From Ancylobacter vacuolatus (GTDB taxonomy: Bacteria > Pseudomonadota > Alphaproteobacteria > Rhizobiales > Xanthobacteraceae): DNA of 64,000 nucleotides. Shown in pieces: positions 35,959 to 45,413 of this stretch. A program made the position numbers and the translations under genes. Numbering within the stretch: the first letter of the stretch is position 1; each line of letters opens with the position of its first letter. The notes beneath the pieces are model-generated. The model had not been told where the DNA came from and did no database searches. It saw only the letters and a list, made by a program, of their open reading frames with translations. The DNA lies in assembly GCF_030813595.1 (NCBI RefSeq), contig NZ_JAUSUH010000003.1, forward strand, positions 522,347 through 586,346, given 5' to 3'.

Positions 35959-37134
35959 ATGAGCACCGGCGTCACCGAGAAGACGCAGAAAACTATTGGC
36001 GGCATCCGCCGCACATTCGCTCCCTGGAACGACCCGCAGGCCGTCCCACTGATCCGGTACAAGAACGTTACCAAGCGCTTCGGCGAGTTCGTCGCCGTCG
36101 ATAACCTCTCCCTCGACATCTATGAGCGCGAATTCTTCGCCCTGCTCGGCCCGTCCGGCTGCGGCAAGACCACGCTGATGCGCATGCTCGCCGGCTTCGA
36201 GGACCCGACCGAGGGCCAGATCACCCTCGCCGGGCAGGATCTCGTCGGCACGCCGCCCTACAAGCGGCAGACCAACATGATGTTTCAGTCCTATGCGCTG
36301 TTTCCGCACATGACCGTCTGGGACAATATCGCCTTCGGCCTGAAGCAGGACCGGATGGAGAAGGGCGCGATCGACGCCCGGGTCGAGGAAATGCTCAAGC
36401 TGGTCAAGCTTGAGAAATTCGCCAAGCGCAAGCCGCACCAGCTGTCCGGCGGCCAGCGCCAGCGCGTCGCGCTCGCCCGCTCGCTGGCCAAGCGGCCCAA
36501 GGTGCTGCTGCTCGACGAGCCGCTCGGCGCGCTCGACAAGAAGCTGCGCGAGGAGACGCAGTTCGAGCTCATGGACATCCAGATGGAGCTCGGCATGACT
36601 TTCCTGATCGTCACCCACGATCAGGAAGAGGCGATGACGGTGGCCGACCGCATCGCGGTGATGAACCATGGCAAGCTGGTGCAGGTCGACCAACCGGCGG
36701 TGATCTACGAGCACCCCAATTCGCGCTATGTGGCCGATTTCGTCGGCGACGTGAACATTCTCGACGCCACGGTCGAGACGGTCGAGCCCGGCATGGTGAC
36801 GCTGCGCCCGGTGGCGGCGCCGGAGCGACGCTTCCGCATCGCCCAGGACTGCGCCGCCAAGCCCGGCGACACCGTCGCCATCGCCCTGCGGCCGGAAAAG
36901 ATGCGGGTGGAACTCGACCCGCCGGCCGATACCAACGTCAATTGCGTCCAGGGCGAAATCTGGGACATCGGCTATCTCGGCGACCTCTCCATCTACCATG
37001 TCGAGCTGCCCGGCGGCGTCCGGGTCAAGGCCGCCAAGCCCAACCTCACCCGCATGGTCGAGCGCCCCATCACCTGGGACGACAAGGTCTATGTGTACTT
37101 CTCGCCCGATGCCGGCGTGGTCCTGACGAGCTGA
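35959..37134 (+). CDS. potG: Polyamine (putrescine) ABC transporter ATP-binding protein
   Basis: A 391-residue ATPase of the PotA/PotG family that powers polyamine uptake at the inner membrane. Walker A GPSGCGKTT, signature LSGGQRQRVALARSL, Walker B VLLLDEPLGALD, switch His in VTHDQEEA, and a C-terminal TOBE_2 regulatory domain (ALRPEKMRVELDPP). Divergent from the puuA-like gene with a shared 191-base promoter region. The permease genes follow at once. No periplasmic binding protein (potF) is in the cluster. Confidence 0.92.
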   Translation: MSTGVTEKTQKTIGGIRRTFAPWNDPQAVPLIRYKNVTKRFGEFVAVDNLSLDIYEREFFALLGPSGCGKTTLMRMLAGFEDPTEGQITLAGQDLVGTPPYKRQTNMMFQSYALFPHMTVWDNIAFGLKQDRMEKGAIDARVEEMLKLVKLEKFAKRKPHQLSGGQRQRVALARSLAKRPKVLLLDEPLGALDKKLREETQFELMDIQMELGMTFLIVTHDQEEAMTVADRIAVMNHGKLVQVDQPAVIYEHPNSRYVADFVGDVNILDATVETVEPGMVTLRPVAAPERRFRIAQDCAAKPGDTVAIALRPEKMRVELDPPADTNVNCVQGEIWDIGYLGDLSIYHVELPGGVRVKAAKPNLTRMVERPITWDDKVYVYFSPDAGVVLTS

Positions 37135-37144
37135 GGAGGCCCCC

Positions 37145-38056
37145 ATGGCAAGCAAGGCGACCGGGCGATGGCTGGTCCTCGCCGTTCCCTATCTGTGGCT
37201 GCTGGCGCTGTTCCTCGTCCCGTTCCTGATCGTCTTCAAGATCAGCCTGTCGCAGGACGCCATCGCGCAGCCGCCCTATCTCCCGACCTTCGATCTTTCC
37301 GAAGGCTGGGCGGCATTCAAGGAGGCCTTTGCCGAACTCTCCTTCGAGAATTACGGCTATGTGCTCTCCTGGGATAATGAGTTCATCGAGGCCTACGGTT
37401 CCAGCCTGTGGATCGCGGGCATCTCCACCATTCTGCTGCTGATGGTGGGCTACCCCATCGCCTATGGCATGGCGCGGGCGCCGAAATCGATCCGCCCGAC
37501 ACTGCTGATGCTGGTGATCCTGCCGTTCTGGACCTCGTTCCTGATCCGCGTCTATGCCTGGATCGGCATTCTCTCGCCCGAGGGGCTGCTGAACCAGTTG
37601 CTGTTCGCGCTCGGCATCATCGGCCGCGACACGCCGCTGCAGATCCTGAATACCGATACGGCGGTCTATATCGGCATCGTTTATTCCTACCTGCCCTTCA
37701 TGATCCTGCCGCTCTACGCGGCACTGGAAAAGATGGACGAGACGCTGCTTGAGGCCGCCGCCGATCTCGGCTGCCCGCCCTTGGCGGCGTTCTGGAAGAT
37801 CACCTGGCCGCTCTCGCTGCCGGGCGTGTTCGCCGGCTGCCTGCTCTGCTTCATCCCGGCGGTGGGCGAGTTCGTCATCCCCGATCTGCTGGGCGGCTCG
37901 GACACGCTGATGATCGGCAAGGTGCTGTGGACCGAATTCTCGGTGAACCGCTCCTGGACGGTGTCCTCGGCGGTGGCGGTGCTGCTGCTGCTGGTGCTGG
38001 TGATCCCGATCGTCTTCTACCAGAACCTTCAGGCCCGCGAAGTGGAGAGACGCTGA
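37145..38056 (+). CDS. potH: Polyamine ABC transporter permease (PotH/PotB family)
   Basis: A 303-residue permease with six hydrophobic segments. The EAA cytoplasmic loop is visible as LLEAAADLGCPPLAAFWKIT, which docks on the ATPase. GAGGC lies just before ATG 37145, 10 bases after the potG stop. Its stop codon overlaps the next start (TGATG), so the two permeases are made in coupled fashion. Confidence 0.92.
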   Translation: MASKATGRWLVLAVPYLWLLALFLVPFLIVFKISLSQDAIAQPPYLPTFDLSEGWAAFKEAFAELSFENYGYVLSWDNEFIEAYGSSLWIAGISTILLLMVGYPIAYGMARAPKSIRPTLLMLVILPFWTSFLIRVYAWIGILSPEGLLNQLLFALGIIGRDTPLQILNTDTAVYIGIVYSYLPFMILPLYAALEKMDETLLEAAADLGCPPLAAFWKITWPLSLPGVFAGCLLCFIPAVGEFVIPDLLGGSDTLMIGKVLWTEFSVNRSWTVSSAVAVLLLLVLVIPIVFYQNLQAREVERR

Positions 38057-38874
38057 TGCGCAAGGGACTCTCCTGGTTCAACGTCACCTCCATCGCGCTG
38101 GGATTCGCGTTCCTCTACATCCCGATCGTGCTGCTGGTGATCTACTCCTTCAACGCCTCGCGGATGGTGACGGTGTGGGCGGGCTTCTCTACCCACTGGT
38201 ACTGGCAATTGTTCCAGAACCAGCAATTGCTGGATGCCGCCTGGGTGACGCTGCGCGTCGCCTTCCTCACCGCCACGGTGGCGACCGTGCTGGGCACGCT
38301 GGCGGCGATCACGCTGACCCGCTATGGCCGCTTCACCGGCCGCACCCTGTTCTCCGGCATGGTCTATGCCCCGCTGGTGATGCCGGAAGTCATCACCGGC
38401 CTGTCGCTGCTGCTGCTCTTCGTCGCGGTCGACATCGACCGCGGGTTCTGGACCATCACGCTGGCGCACATCACCTTCACCCTGTGCTTCGTCTCGGTGG
38501 TGGTGCAGTCGCGCCTTGTCACCTTTGACCGCTCGCTTGAGGAGGCGGCGCTCGATCTCGGCTGCACGCCGTTCCGCACCTTCTTCGTCATCACCCTGCC
38601 GATCATCCTGCCGGCGGTGATTTCCGGCTGGATGCTGGCCTTCACTTTGTCGCTGGACGACCTCGTCATCGCCAGCTTCACCACCGGCCCCGGCGCCACC
38701 ACCCTGCCGATGCGCATCTATTCGCAGGTGCGCCTTGGCGTGACGCCGGAAATCAACGCCGCCTGCACCATCCTCATCGCCATCGTCACGGTGGTGGTGA
38801 TCTTCGTCTCGATCATGACCAAGCGGCAGGAAATCGAGCGCCAAAAGGCCGAGCGGCTGGCGGCGGCGGGATAG
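38056..38874 (+). CDS. potI: Polyamine ABC transporter permease (PotI/PotC family)
   Basis: A 272-residue second permease of the transporter, six helices, with EAA loop EEAALDLGCTPFRTFFVITL and the typical SLDDLVIASFTTGPGATTLP segment of PotI/PotC. Overlaps the potH stop by one base. After it comes a 267-base gap that includes a palindromic repeat, then mutL. Confidence 0.92.
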   Translation: MRKGLSWFNVTSIALGFAFLYIPIVLLVIYSFNASRMVTVWAGFSTHWYWQLFQNQQLLDAAWVTLRVAFLTATVATVLGTLAAITLTRYGRFTGRTLFSGMVYAPLVMPEVITGLSLLLLFVAVDIDRGFWTITLAHITFTLCFVSVVVQSRLVTFDRSLEEAALDLGCTPFRTFFVITLPIILPAVISGWMLAFTLSLDDLVIASFTTGPGATTLPMRIYSQVRLGVTPEINAACTILIAIVTVVVIFVSIMTKRQEIERQKAERLAAAG

Positions 38875-38957
38875 GCGGGGCCGCTGCGCCACCCGTTATG
38901 CGGACGTGCCGGCCTGAGACCGGCCTCGAAGCAGACAGGCTGGCAACGCCCGAGGAC

Positions 38958-39006
38958 GCCGCGTGCGTCCTTCGAGGCCCGGCAGCGCCGGGCGCCTCAG
39001 GATGAC
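38958..39006. repeat. Palindromic intergenic repeat (CCTCAGGATGA type)
   Basis: TCCTTCGAGGCCCGGCAGCG followed by CCGGGCGCCTCAGGATGACC. This TTCGAGG ... CTCAGGATGA word pair is a widespread Hyphomicrobiales intergenic element. It lies between potI and mutL. Confidence 0.6.
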
Positions 39007-39141
39007 CGCGGCAAGGACCAACAGGGCGGACCACCAGGCAAGGCCTGATGGGGAGAATGGGCCGCCCGCGGGCACCGCGCCGGCCTCCCTGCTATAGTCC
39101 GGCGCCGCCCTGCCCCGAATCGCCGCCGAGACGAGCCCGCC

Positions 39142-41022
39142 ATGCCGCTGCGCCTTCTGCCCTCCACCCTGGTCGACCGCATCGCGGCGGGCGAGGTGGT
39201 CGAGCGTCCGGCGGCGGCGCTGAAGGAGATTGTCGAGAACGCGCTCGATGCCGGCGCCAGCCGGGTCGAGATCGTCATCGATGGCGGCGGCCGGCGGCTG
39301 ATGCGCGTCACCGATGATGGAAGCGGCATGAATGCCGAGGAGCTCGCCCTGGCGGTGGAGCGCCACGCCACCTCCAAGCTGGATGGCGAGGACCTGCTCG
39401 CCATTCACACGCTCGGCTTTCGCGGCGAGGCGCTACCCTCCATCGGCGCGGTGGCGCGGCTTTCCATCACCAGCCGGCCGCGCGAGGCCGACAGCGCGTT
39501 TGAGATTCGCGTCGAGGGCGGGGTGAAATCCCCCGTGCGCCCGGCGGCGCTCGGCTTCGGCACGCGGGTGGAGGTGCGCGACCTGTTCTTCGCCACCCCG
39601 GCGCGGCTGAAATTCCTCAAATCCGAGCGCGCCGAGACGGCGGCGGCGGTGGACGCGGTGAAGCGCCTGGCGCTCGCCCGCCCCGAGGTTGGCTTCACCC
39701 TCGTCACCGACGATCGCCCGCCCGTCACCTGGCCGGCCCGCGCGCGCGACCCGGCCGGGCAGCGGGCCCGCATCGCCGATGTGCTGGGGCAGGAGGCCGG
39801 TGGCAACGCGCTCGACGTCGAGGGCCTGCGCGAGGGCGCGCGGCTGTCCGGCCTTGCCGGCCTGCCGACCTATTCCAAGGCCAATTCGCTGTCGCAATAT
39901 CTGTTCGTCAATGGCCGTCCGGTGCGCGACAAGGTGCTGATCGGCGCCATCCGCGCGGCTTACGCCGACCTTCTGCCCTCCGACCGCCACCCGGTGACGG
40001 CACTGTTCCTCGATCTCGACCCGCGCGAGGTGGATGTGAATGTCCACCCCGCCAAGACCGAGGTGCGCTTTCGCGACGCCGGCAACATCAGGGCACTGAT
40101 CGTCCGCACCCTCACCGACGCGCTCACCTCAGGCGCGCCGCGCACCACCTCGACCGCCGCCGACCGGCTGACCCAGTTCGCCCGGCGCGATTTTTCGACC
40201 GACTACCGGCCGGAGGCGCGGCCGGGCGATTACGACTGGTCGCGCTCGTGGGCGGCGCCGGAGGGGTTTGCCGGGTCCCGACCCGATCATGCTGGCCTGA
40301 GCGAAGCGCCGTCACGCTTCGATTTCGACCTGCCGGACGGCGCCGGGCGCGGCTTCGGCGGTGGCAGTGGTCTCGGCCTTGGCCTCGCTCCCTCGGCCGA
40401 CGCCCGCGCCAATGCCGCCCCCGCCGCGCCGGAGGCGCTGGAGCGCCCGCTCGGCGCTGCCCGCGCCCAGCTGCACGAGACCTACATCATCGCCCAGACG
40501 AACGACGGCGTGGTGGTGATCGACCAACACGCCGCCCATGAGCGCATCGTCTATGAGAAGCTCAAGGCGGCGATGGAGCGCGACGGCCTCGCCCGGCAGA
40601 TGCTGCTGGTGCCGCTGGTGGTCGAGCTCGACCCCTCCGAGGCGGCGCGGCTGGCGGAACGGGCGCCGGCGCTGGAAAAACTCGGCCTCGTCATCGAGCC
40701 CTTCGGTGCCGGCGCGCTGCTGGTGCGCGAGGTGCCGGCGCTGCTCGGCGATGCGGATGTCAGCGCGCTGGTGCGTGAACTCGCCGAGCACGCGGCGGAA
40801 TGGGACGACGCGCTGCCGCTGGAGCGCCGGCTTCTCCACATCGCCGCCACCATGGCCTGCCACGGTTCGGTGCGTGCCGGGCGCCGGCTGCGGGTCGAGG
40901 AGATGAACGCCCTGTTGCGCGAGATGGAGGAGACACCGAACGCCGCCCAGTGCAATCATGGCCGGCCGACCTTCGTCACCCTGGCGCTGGCCGACATCGA
41001 GCGGCTGTTCGCGCGGCGCTGA
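39142..41022 (+). CDS. mutL: DNA mismatch repair protein MutL
   Basis: A 626-residue mismatch-repair coordinator. The GHKL ATPase has VENALDAGAS (Mg/ATP), DDGSGM and FRGEALPSI; the S5-like transducer domain and a Gly/Pro linker follow (about 340-440). The C-terminal domain contains DQHAAHERIVYE, the DQHA-x2-E-x4-E metal motif of endonuclease-active MutL, plus QCNHGRPTF. So strand nicking is expected to be intrinsic, in line with the lack of MutH in alphaproteobacteria. It sits inside the polyamine region but is not functionally related to it. Confidence 0.96.
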   Translation: MPLRLLPSTLVDRIAAGEVVERPAAALKEIVENALDAGASRVEIVIDGGGRRLMRVTDDGSGMNAEELALAVERHATSKLDGEDLLAIHTLGFRGEALPSIGAVARLSITSRPREADSAFEIRVEGGVKSPVRPAALGFGTRVEVRDLFFATPARLKFLKSERAETAAAVDAVKRLALARPEVGFTLVTDDRPPVTWPARARDPAGQRARIADVLGQEAGGNALDVEGLREGARLSGLAGLPTYSKANSLSQYLFVNGRPVRDKVLIGAIRAAYADLLPSDRHPVTALFLDLDPREVDVNVHPAKTEVRFRDAGNIRALIVRTLTDALTSGAPRTTSTAADRLTQFARRDFSTDYRPEARPGDYDWSRSWAAPEGFAGSRPDHAGLSEAPSRFDFDLPDGAGRGFGGGSGLGLGLAPSADARANAAPAAPEALERPLGAARAQLHETYIIAQTNDGVVVIDQHAAHERIVYEKLKAAMERDGLARQMLLVPLVVELDPSEAARLAERAPALEKLGLVIEPFGAGALLVREVPALLGDADVSALVRELAEHAAEWDDALPLERRLLHIAATMACHGSVRAGRRLRVEEMNALLREMEETPNAAQCNHGRPTFVTLALADIERLFARR

Positions 41023-41041
41023 CGGCAAGAGTTGAGTGAAC

Positions 41042-42322
41042 ATGGCCTCGCAGATCGATCACCCCAGCAGCTGGTACGCGGCCACGGCGAACCGCTCCTC
41101 CCCCCTCCCCCCGCTGCAGGGCGGGGCGCGGGCGGATGTCTGCGTCATCGGCGGCGGCTATACCGGGCTTTCCGCCGCGCTGCACATGGCCGAGGCCGGG
41201 CTCGACGTGGTGCTGCTGGAAGCCGGCCGTGTCGGCTCCGGCGCCTCGGGCCGCAATGGCGGGCAGATCCACAGCGGCCAGCGCCGCGACCAGGACTGGC
41301 TGGAATCGCGCGTCGGGCTCGACGACGCCAAGGCGCTCTGGCGCCTGGCTGAGGACGCCAAGGCGCTGCTGCACGATCTCATTGCCCGTCACGCCATCGC
41401 GTGCGACCTGCGCTCGGGGCTGATCGAGGCCGACCACAAGCCCGGCTATGTCGCCCATAGCCACGCCTATGCCCGCAAGCTCAACGAGGTTTACGACTAC
41501 CCCCACGCCGCGCCGCTGACCCGCGAGGAGGTACGGGAAATGGTCGGGTCGGACGCCTATTACGGCGGCATGATCGACCATGGCGGCGGCCATCTGCACC
41601 CGCTCAACCTCGCGCTTGGCCTTGCCGAGGCGGCGCGGCGGGCCGGGGCGCGGCTTTACGAGCAGTCGCGCGCGTTGCGGATCGAGGAGGGCGGCAAGGT
41701 GCGCGTCGTCACCGCCGCTGGCTCGGTGGAGGCGGATTGGGTGCTGGAATGCGGCGACGGGCTGCAGGACGGGCTCGACCGGCGTGTCGACACCCATGTC
41801 ATGCCGATCTGCAACTACATCGCCGCCACCGCCCCGCTGGGGGAGCGGGCGCGGGAGATCATCTCCAATGGCGCGGCGGTGGCCGACAGCCGCTTCGTCG
41901 TGAATTATTACCGCCTCTCCGGCGATGGCCGCCTGCTGTTCGGCGGCGGCGAGAGCTACAAGCGCGGGCTGCGGCCGAACCCGGGCGAGTTCGTGCGGCC
42001 CTATATGCTGAAGATCTTCCCGCAGCTCGGCGATGTGAGCATCGATTATGGCTGGGGCGGCGTTCTCGGCATCACCATGACCCGCCTGCCCTTCGTGCGG
42101 AAGCTCTCGCCGCGCGTGCTCACCGCCGCCGGCTATTCCGGCCAGGGGGTGATGCTGGCGCCCTATTTCGGCAAGCTGCTGGCGCAGGCGGTGCAGGGCC
42201 AGCTTGGCGAATTCGACCTGCTGGCGCGCCTGCCGGTGCCGGCTTTCCCCGGTGGACCGCTGATGCGCTGGCCGCTGCTGGTGGCCGGCATGAGCTATTT
42301 CGCGCTGCGCGACCGGCTCTAG
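41042..42322 (+). CDS. puuB: FAD-dependent oxidoreductase, PuuB-like (gamma-glutamylputrescine oxidase)
   Basis: A 426-residue DAO-family flavoprotein. The dinucleotide-binding motif is VCVIGGGYTGLSAALHMAEA, followed by ASGRNGGQIHSGQRRD, the block typical of PuuB-like oxidases, and an FAD C-terminal motif near TAAGYSGQGVMLAPYFGKLL. It should oxidise gamma-glutamylputrescine or a related N-glutamylamine to the aldehyde with O2. The location near puuA- and pot-like genes supports this, although mutL lies between. ATG 41042 used; GTG 41036 is possible. Confidence 0.8.
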   Translation: MASQIDHPSSWYAATANRSSPLPPLQGGARADVCVIGGGYTGLSAALHMAEAGLDVVLLEAGRVGSGASGRNGGQIHSGQRRDQDWLESRVGLDDAKALWRLAEDAKALLHDLIARHAIACDLRSGLIEADHKPGYVAHSHAYARKLNEVYDYPHAAPLTREEVREMVGSDAYYGGMIDHGGGHLHPLNLALGLAEAARRAGARLYEQSRALRIEEGGKVRVVTAAGSVEADWVLECGDGLQDGLDRRVDTHVMPICNYIAATAPLGERAREIISNGAAVADSRFVVNYYRLSGDGRLLFGGGESYKRGLRPNPGEFVRPYMLKIFPQLGDVSIDYGWGGVLGITMTRLPFVRKLSPRVLTAAGYSGQGVMLAPYFGKLLAQAVQGQLGEFDLLARLPVPAFPGGPLMRWPLLVAGMSYFALRDRL

Positions 42323-42323
42323 C

Positions 42324-42848
42324 GTGGCGGATGTGCATGCCTATGCCCGCGACGTGCTCGCCTTTGTCGAGGCGCACGCGCATTACGCGCCCTATGTCGC
42401 CTTCCTGCTCGCCTTCTGCGAATCCCTGGTTATCGTCTCGCTCTTCATTCCTGCCACCTTCGTGCTGCTCGGCCTCTCGCCGGTGATCGCCGCCAGCGGA
42501 GTGCCCCTCCTGCCGGTCTGGGCGGCAACGGCGGCAGGGGCGGCGCTGGGCGACAGCGTGTCCTACTGGATCGGCTTCCGCCTGAAGGGCAGCGCCCGCC
42601 AGTGCTGGCCGCTCAACCGCTTTACCGGGGGGCTGGCGCGCGGCGAGCGCTTCTTCCTGCGCTACGGCATATGGGGCGTGTTCCTTGGCCGCTTCTCCGG
42701 CCCGCTGCGCGCCATCGTGCCGCTCATCGCCGGCATGTTCGCCATGCCGCCGTTCCAGTTCCAGATGGTGAACATCACCTCCGCCATGGTGTGGGCGCTG
42801 GTGATCCTTGGCCCCGGCGCCGCGGCGGTGAAGGCGCTGGGCTACTGA
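42324..42848 (+). CDS. DedA-family membrane protein
   Basis: A 174-residue polytopic protein of the DedA/SNARE-associated (VTT) family, implicated in polyprenyl-phosphate or phospholipid flipping and membrane homeostasis. The marker FLGRFSGPLRAIVPLIAGM is intact, as is the FIPATFVLLG segment near the N-terminus; the E/D and R of the family are seen. GTG start one base after the previous stop, so it is likely co-translated with the puuB-like gene. Confidence 0.85.
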   Translation: MADVHAYARDVLAFVEAHAHYAPYVAFLLAFCESLVIVSLFIPATFVLLGLSPVIAASGVPLLPVWAATAAGAALGDSVSYWIGFRLKGSARQCWPLNRFTGGLARGERFFLRYGIWGVFLGRFSGPLRAIVPLIAGMFAMPPFQFQMVNITSAMVWALVILGPGAAAVKALGY

Positions 42849-42947
42849 GCCCGCACACAGCACGACCGGACTTGCGTTTCCTCAACGACACTGGGCGCGC
42901 CTTCCCCGACACAGGGCGCAACCAATCAGCCGAGGAAGGACACCCCA

Positions 42948-43469
42948 ATGGCCAAGATCCACGAAGTGGAAGGCGATATCCTGCTGAGCGGCGCCGCCGC
43001 GATCGCCCATGGCGTGGCGCCCAACGATCATTTCGATACCGGCCTCGCTCTCGCCCTGCGCGAGCGCTGGCCCTCGCTGGCCAAGGATTTCCGCCATTAT
43101 TGCCGCGTCGAGAACCCCAAGGCGGGCGGGCTCTGGGGGTGGGGCGGCGTGGACGAGGAGGGCGGCGCGGCGCGCATCCTCAATTTGCTGACGCAGGAGC
43201 CGGCGGAAAACGCGCTCGGCCGTCCCGGCCGGGCCACGACCGAGAATGTCGGCCACGCGCTGAAGGCGCTGGCCCGCCATGTCCAGGCGGAAGGCATTGC
43301 CAGCCTCGCTCTGCCGCGCCTCGCCACCGGCGTCGGCGGGCTGGACTGGGTCGAGGTGAAGCCACTCATCGAGCGGCATCTGAGCGAGCTCGACATCCCG
43401 GTCTATGTCTATGTGGTCTATCACAAGGGCCAGAAGGCCAATGAGCCGGGGCTGAAGGCGGCAGCCTAA
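42948..43469 (+). CDS. Macro domain protein
   Basis: A 173-residue single-domain protein with the macro (ADP-ribose-binding) fold: VEGDILLSGAAAIAHGVAPN is the first strand and ribose-site loop, and LALPRLATGVGGLDW the second binding loop, as in ALC1/TARG1-like deacylases. It could hydrolyse ADP-ribosyl esters or O-acetyl-ADP-ribose. Catalytic residues cannot be assigned firmly. GAAGGA lies 8 bases before ATG 42948. A REP-like repeat and a strong terminator follow. Confidence 0.82.
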   Translation: MAKIHEVEGDILLSGAAAIAHGVAPNDHFDTGLALALRERWPSLAKDFRHYCRVENPKAGGLWGWGGVDEEGGAARILNLLTQEPAENALGRPGRATTENVGHALKALARHVQAEGIASLALPRLATGVGGLDWVEVKPLIERHLSELDIPVYVYVVYHKGQKANEPGLKAAA

Positions 43470-43517
43470 GGCGGGGGGCAATCGCTGCCCTCCTCCTGGC
43501 GCTCCCCTCCCCCACTC

Positions 43518-43597
43518 CGTCATGCCCGGGCTTGACCCGGGCATCCATAAAGTGGCGCGGGAAAACGTGGATGGCCGGGCCAGATCCGGCGATGACA
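43518..43597. repeat. REP-like palindromic repeat, copy 2
   Basis: CGTCATGCCCGGGCTTGACC at 43518, then an inverted arm GTGGATGGCCGGGCCAGATC at 43567 ending GCGATGACAG at 43597. Member of the same family as the 34256 copy. Lies between the macro gene and the BrnA gene. Confidence 0.85.
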
Positions 43598-43622
43598 GCC
43601 GGTATGAGCGCCGATCCCAAAC

Positions 43623-43653
43623 AAAAAGGGCGACCCGCGAGGTCGCCCTTTTT
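43623..43653. terminator. Bidirectional intrinsic terminator
   Basis: AAAAAGGGCGACC (43623-43635), loop CGCGA, GGTCGCCCTTTTT (43641-43653): a perfect 13-bp stem with A-run before and T-run after, so it can end transcription of both convergent units, the macro-domain gene (plus) and brnTA (minus). Confidence 0.95.
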
Positions 43654-43674
43654 CGTTCCGGCGGTGCAGGTTCG

Positions 43675-43932
43675 CTACTCTGCGGCTTCTTTCGGTGGCT
43701 TGTCGCCGCCGGCCGGCTCGGCCAGCGCCTCCGCCCTCTCCCGCCGCGCCTTGGCGGGAAGCACAAGATCGAATTCCGCAAGCTCGGCCTCGGTGGGCCA
43801 GGTCATGTCCTTGTCCCACGCCCAATGCGCGCGGATTTCATCGTCCGACATGGCATCGAACGGCGACCAGTCAAATTCCTTTGCGAGACGATCCGCCTCG
43901 TCCAATTGCTTCTTGGTAGGCACGCCGTTCAT
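43675..43932 (-). CDS. brnA: BrnA-like antitoxin
   Basis: An 85-residue acidic, helical protein encoded directly downstream of brnT and overlapping it by about 62 bases. Its first half, KKQLDEADRLAKEFDWSPFD, and the W/D/E-rich middle look like the toxin-wrapping part of BrnA; a ribbon-helix-helix is not obvious, and the tail is Lys/Glu/Pro-rich. The ATG at 43932 lies within brnT. In BrnTA systems the antitoxin neutralises the RNase toxin and represses the operon. Assignment rests mainly on position and composition. Confidence 0.6.
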   Translation of the reverse strand: MNGVPTKKQLDEADRLAKEFDWSPFDAMSDDEIRAHWAWDKDMTWPTEAELAEFDLVLPAKARRERAEALAEPAGGDKPPKEAAE

Positions 43933-44185
43933 CCCGGTGCGCGACACGAAAGGAAATGATCCGGCGGCGCTCGCCTTCCCAAATCCACACGCAGAATAAC
44001 ACACGGCCCTGCAATTCGGCCATGGTTTCGAAGCGCGTCTCGCCGACAGGTGACTTCGGCGAGACGTCTTCGATACGCGGCCGGCCATCAAAGAGGCCGG
44101 CCGCCATGTCGAACGGCAAACCGCGCTGAGAACGGTTTACTGCGTCCTTGACATCATCCCACTCGAAATCGTCCGTCTCGCCCAT
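43871..44185 (-). CDS. brnT: BrnT-family ribonuclease toxin
   Basis: A 104-residue type II toxin of the BrnT (RelE-superfamily-like) fold. FEWDDVKDAVNRSQRGLPFD at the N-terminus and RRRIISFRVAHRDERRAYQE at the C-terminus are diagnostic; basic residues and the final E/R-rich helix carry the active site. GAGGAG sits about 6 bases before the ATG. It would cleave RNA and halt translation unless bound by BrnA. Confidence 0.85.
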   Translation of the reverse strand: MGETDDFEWDDVKDAVNRSQRGLPFDMAAGLFDGRPRIEDVSPKSPVGETRFETMAELQGRVLFCVWIWEGERRRIISFRVAHRDERRAYQEAIGRGGSSRKGI

Positions 44186-44327
44186 CGCCGCTCCTCAACC
44201 CTAGACAATTTAGGTTATAGCGACGAGGTCGAAGGAACGCTGAAATTAGCTGCAAATTTCTGGAGCTACGGTCCAGCTATGGCTCCGGCCTATCCTCAAC
44301 TGGTTCCATCTCAGCCCCCCAAAACGC

Positions 44328-44356
44328 ACATGGCCGGGACAAGCCCGGCCATGACG
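44328..44356. repeat. REP-like hairpin, copy 3, possible ilvC terminator
   Basis: CATGGCCGGG (44329-44338) pairs with CCCGGCCATG (44344-44353), a perfect 10-bp stem. On the minus strand, downstream of ilvC, it is followed by a short TTTT. It is a single-hairpin version of the REP-like family and may also protect or end the ilvC transcript. Confidence 0.7.
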
Positions 44357-44379
44357 TTGTTTACGAAGGCGGAAAAGCC

Positions 44380-45408
<1,029 letters not shown>

Positions 45409-45413
45409 CTATG

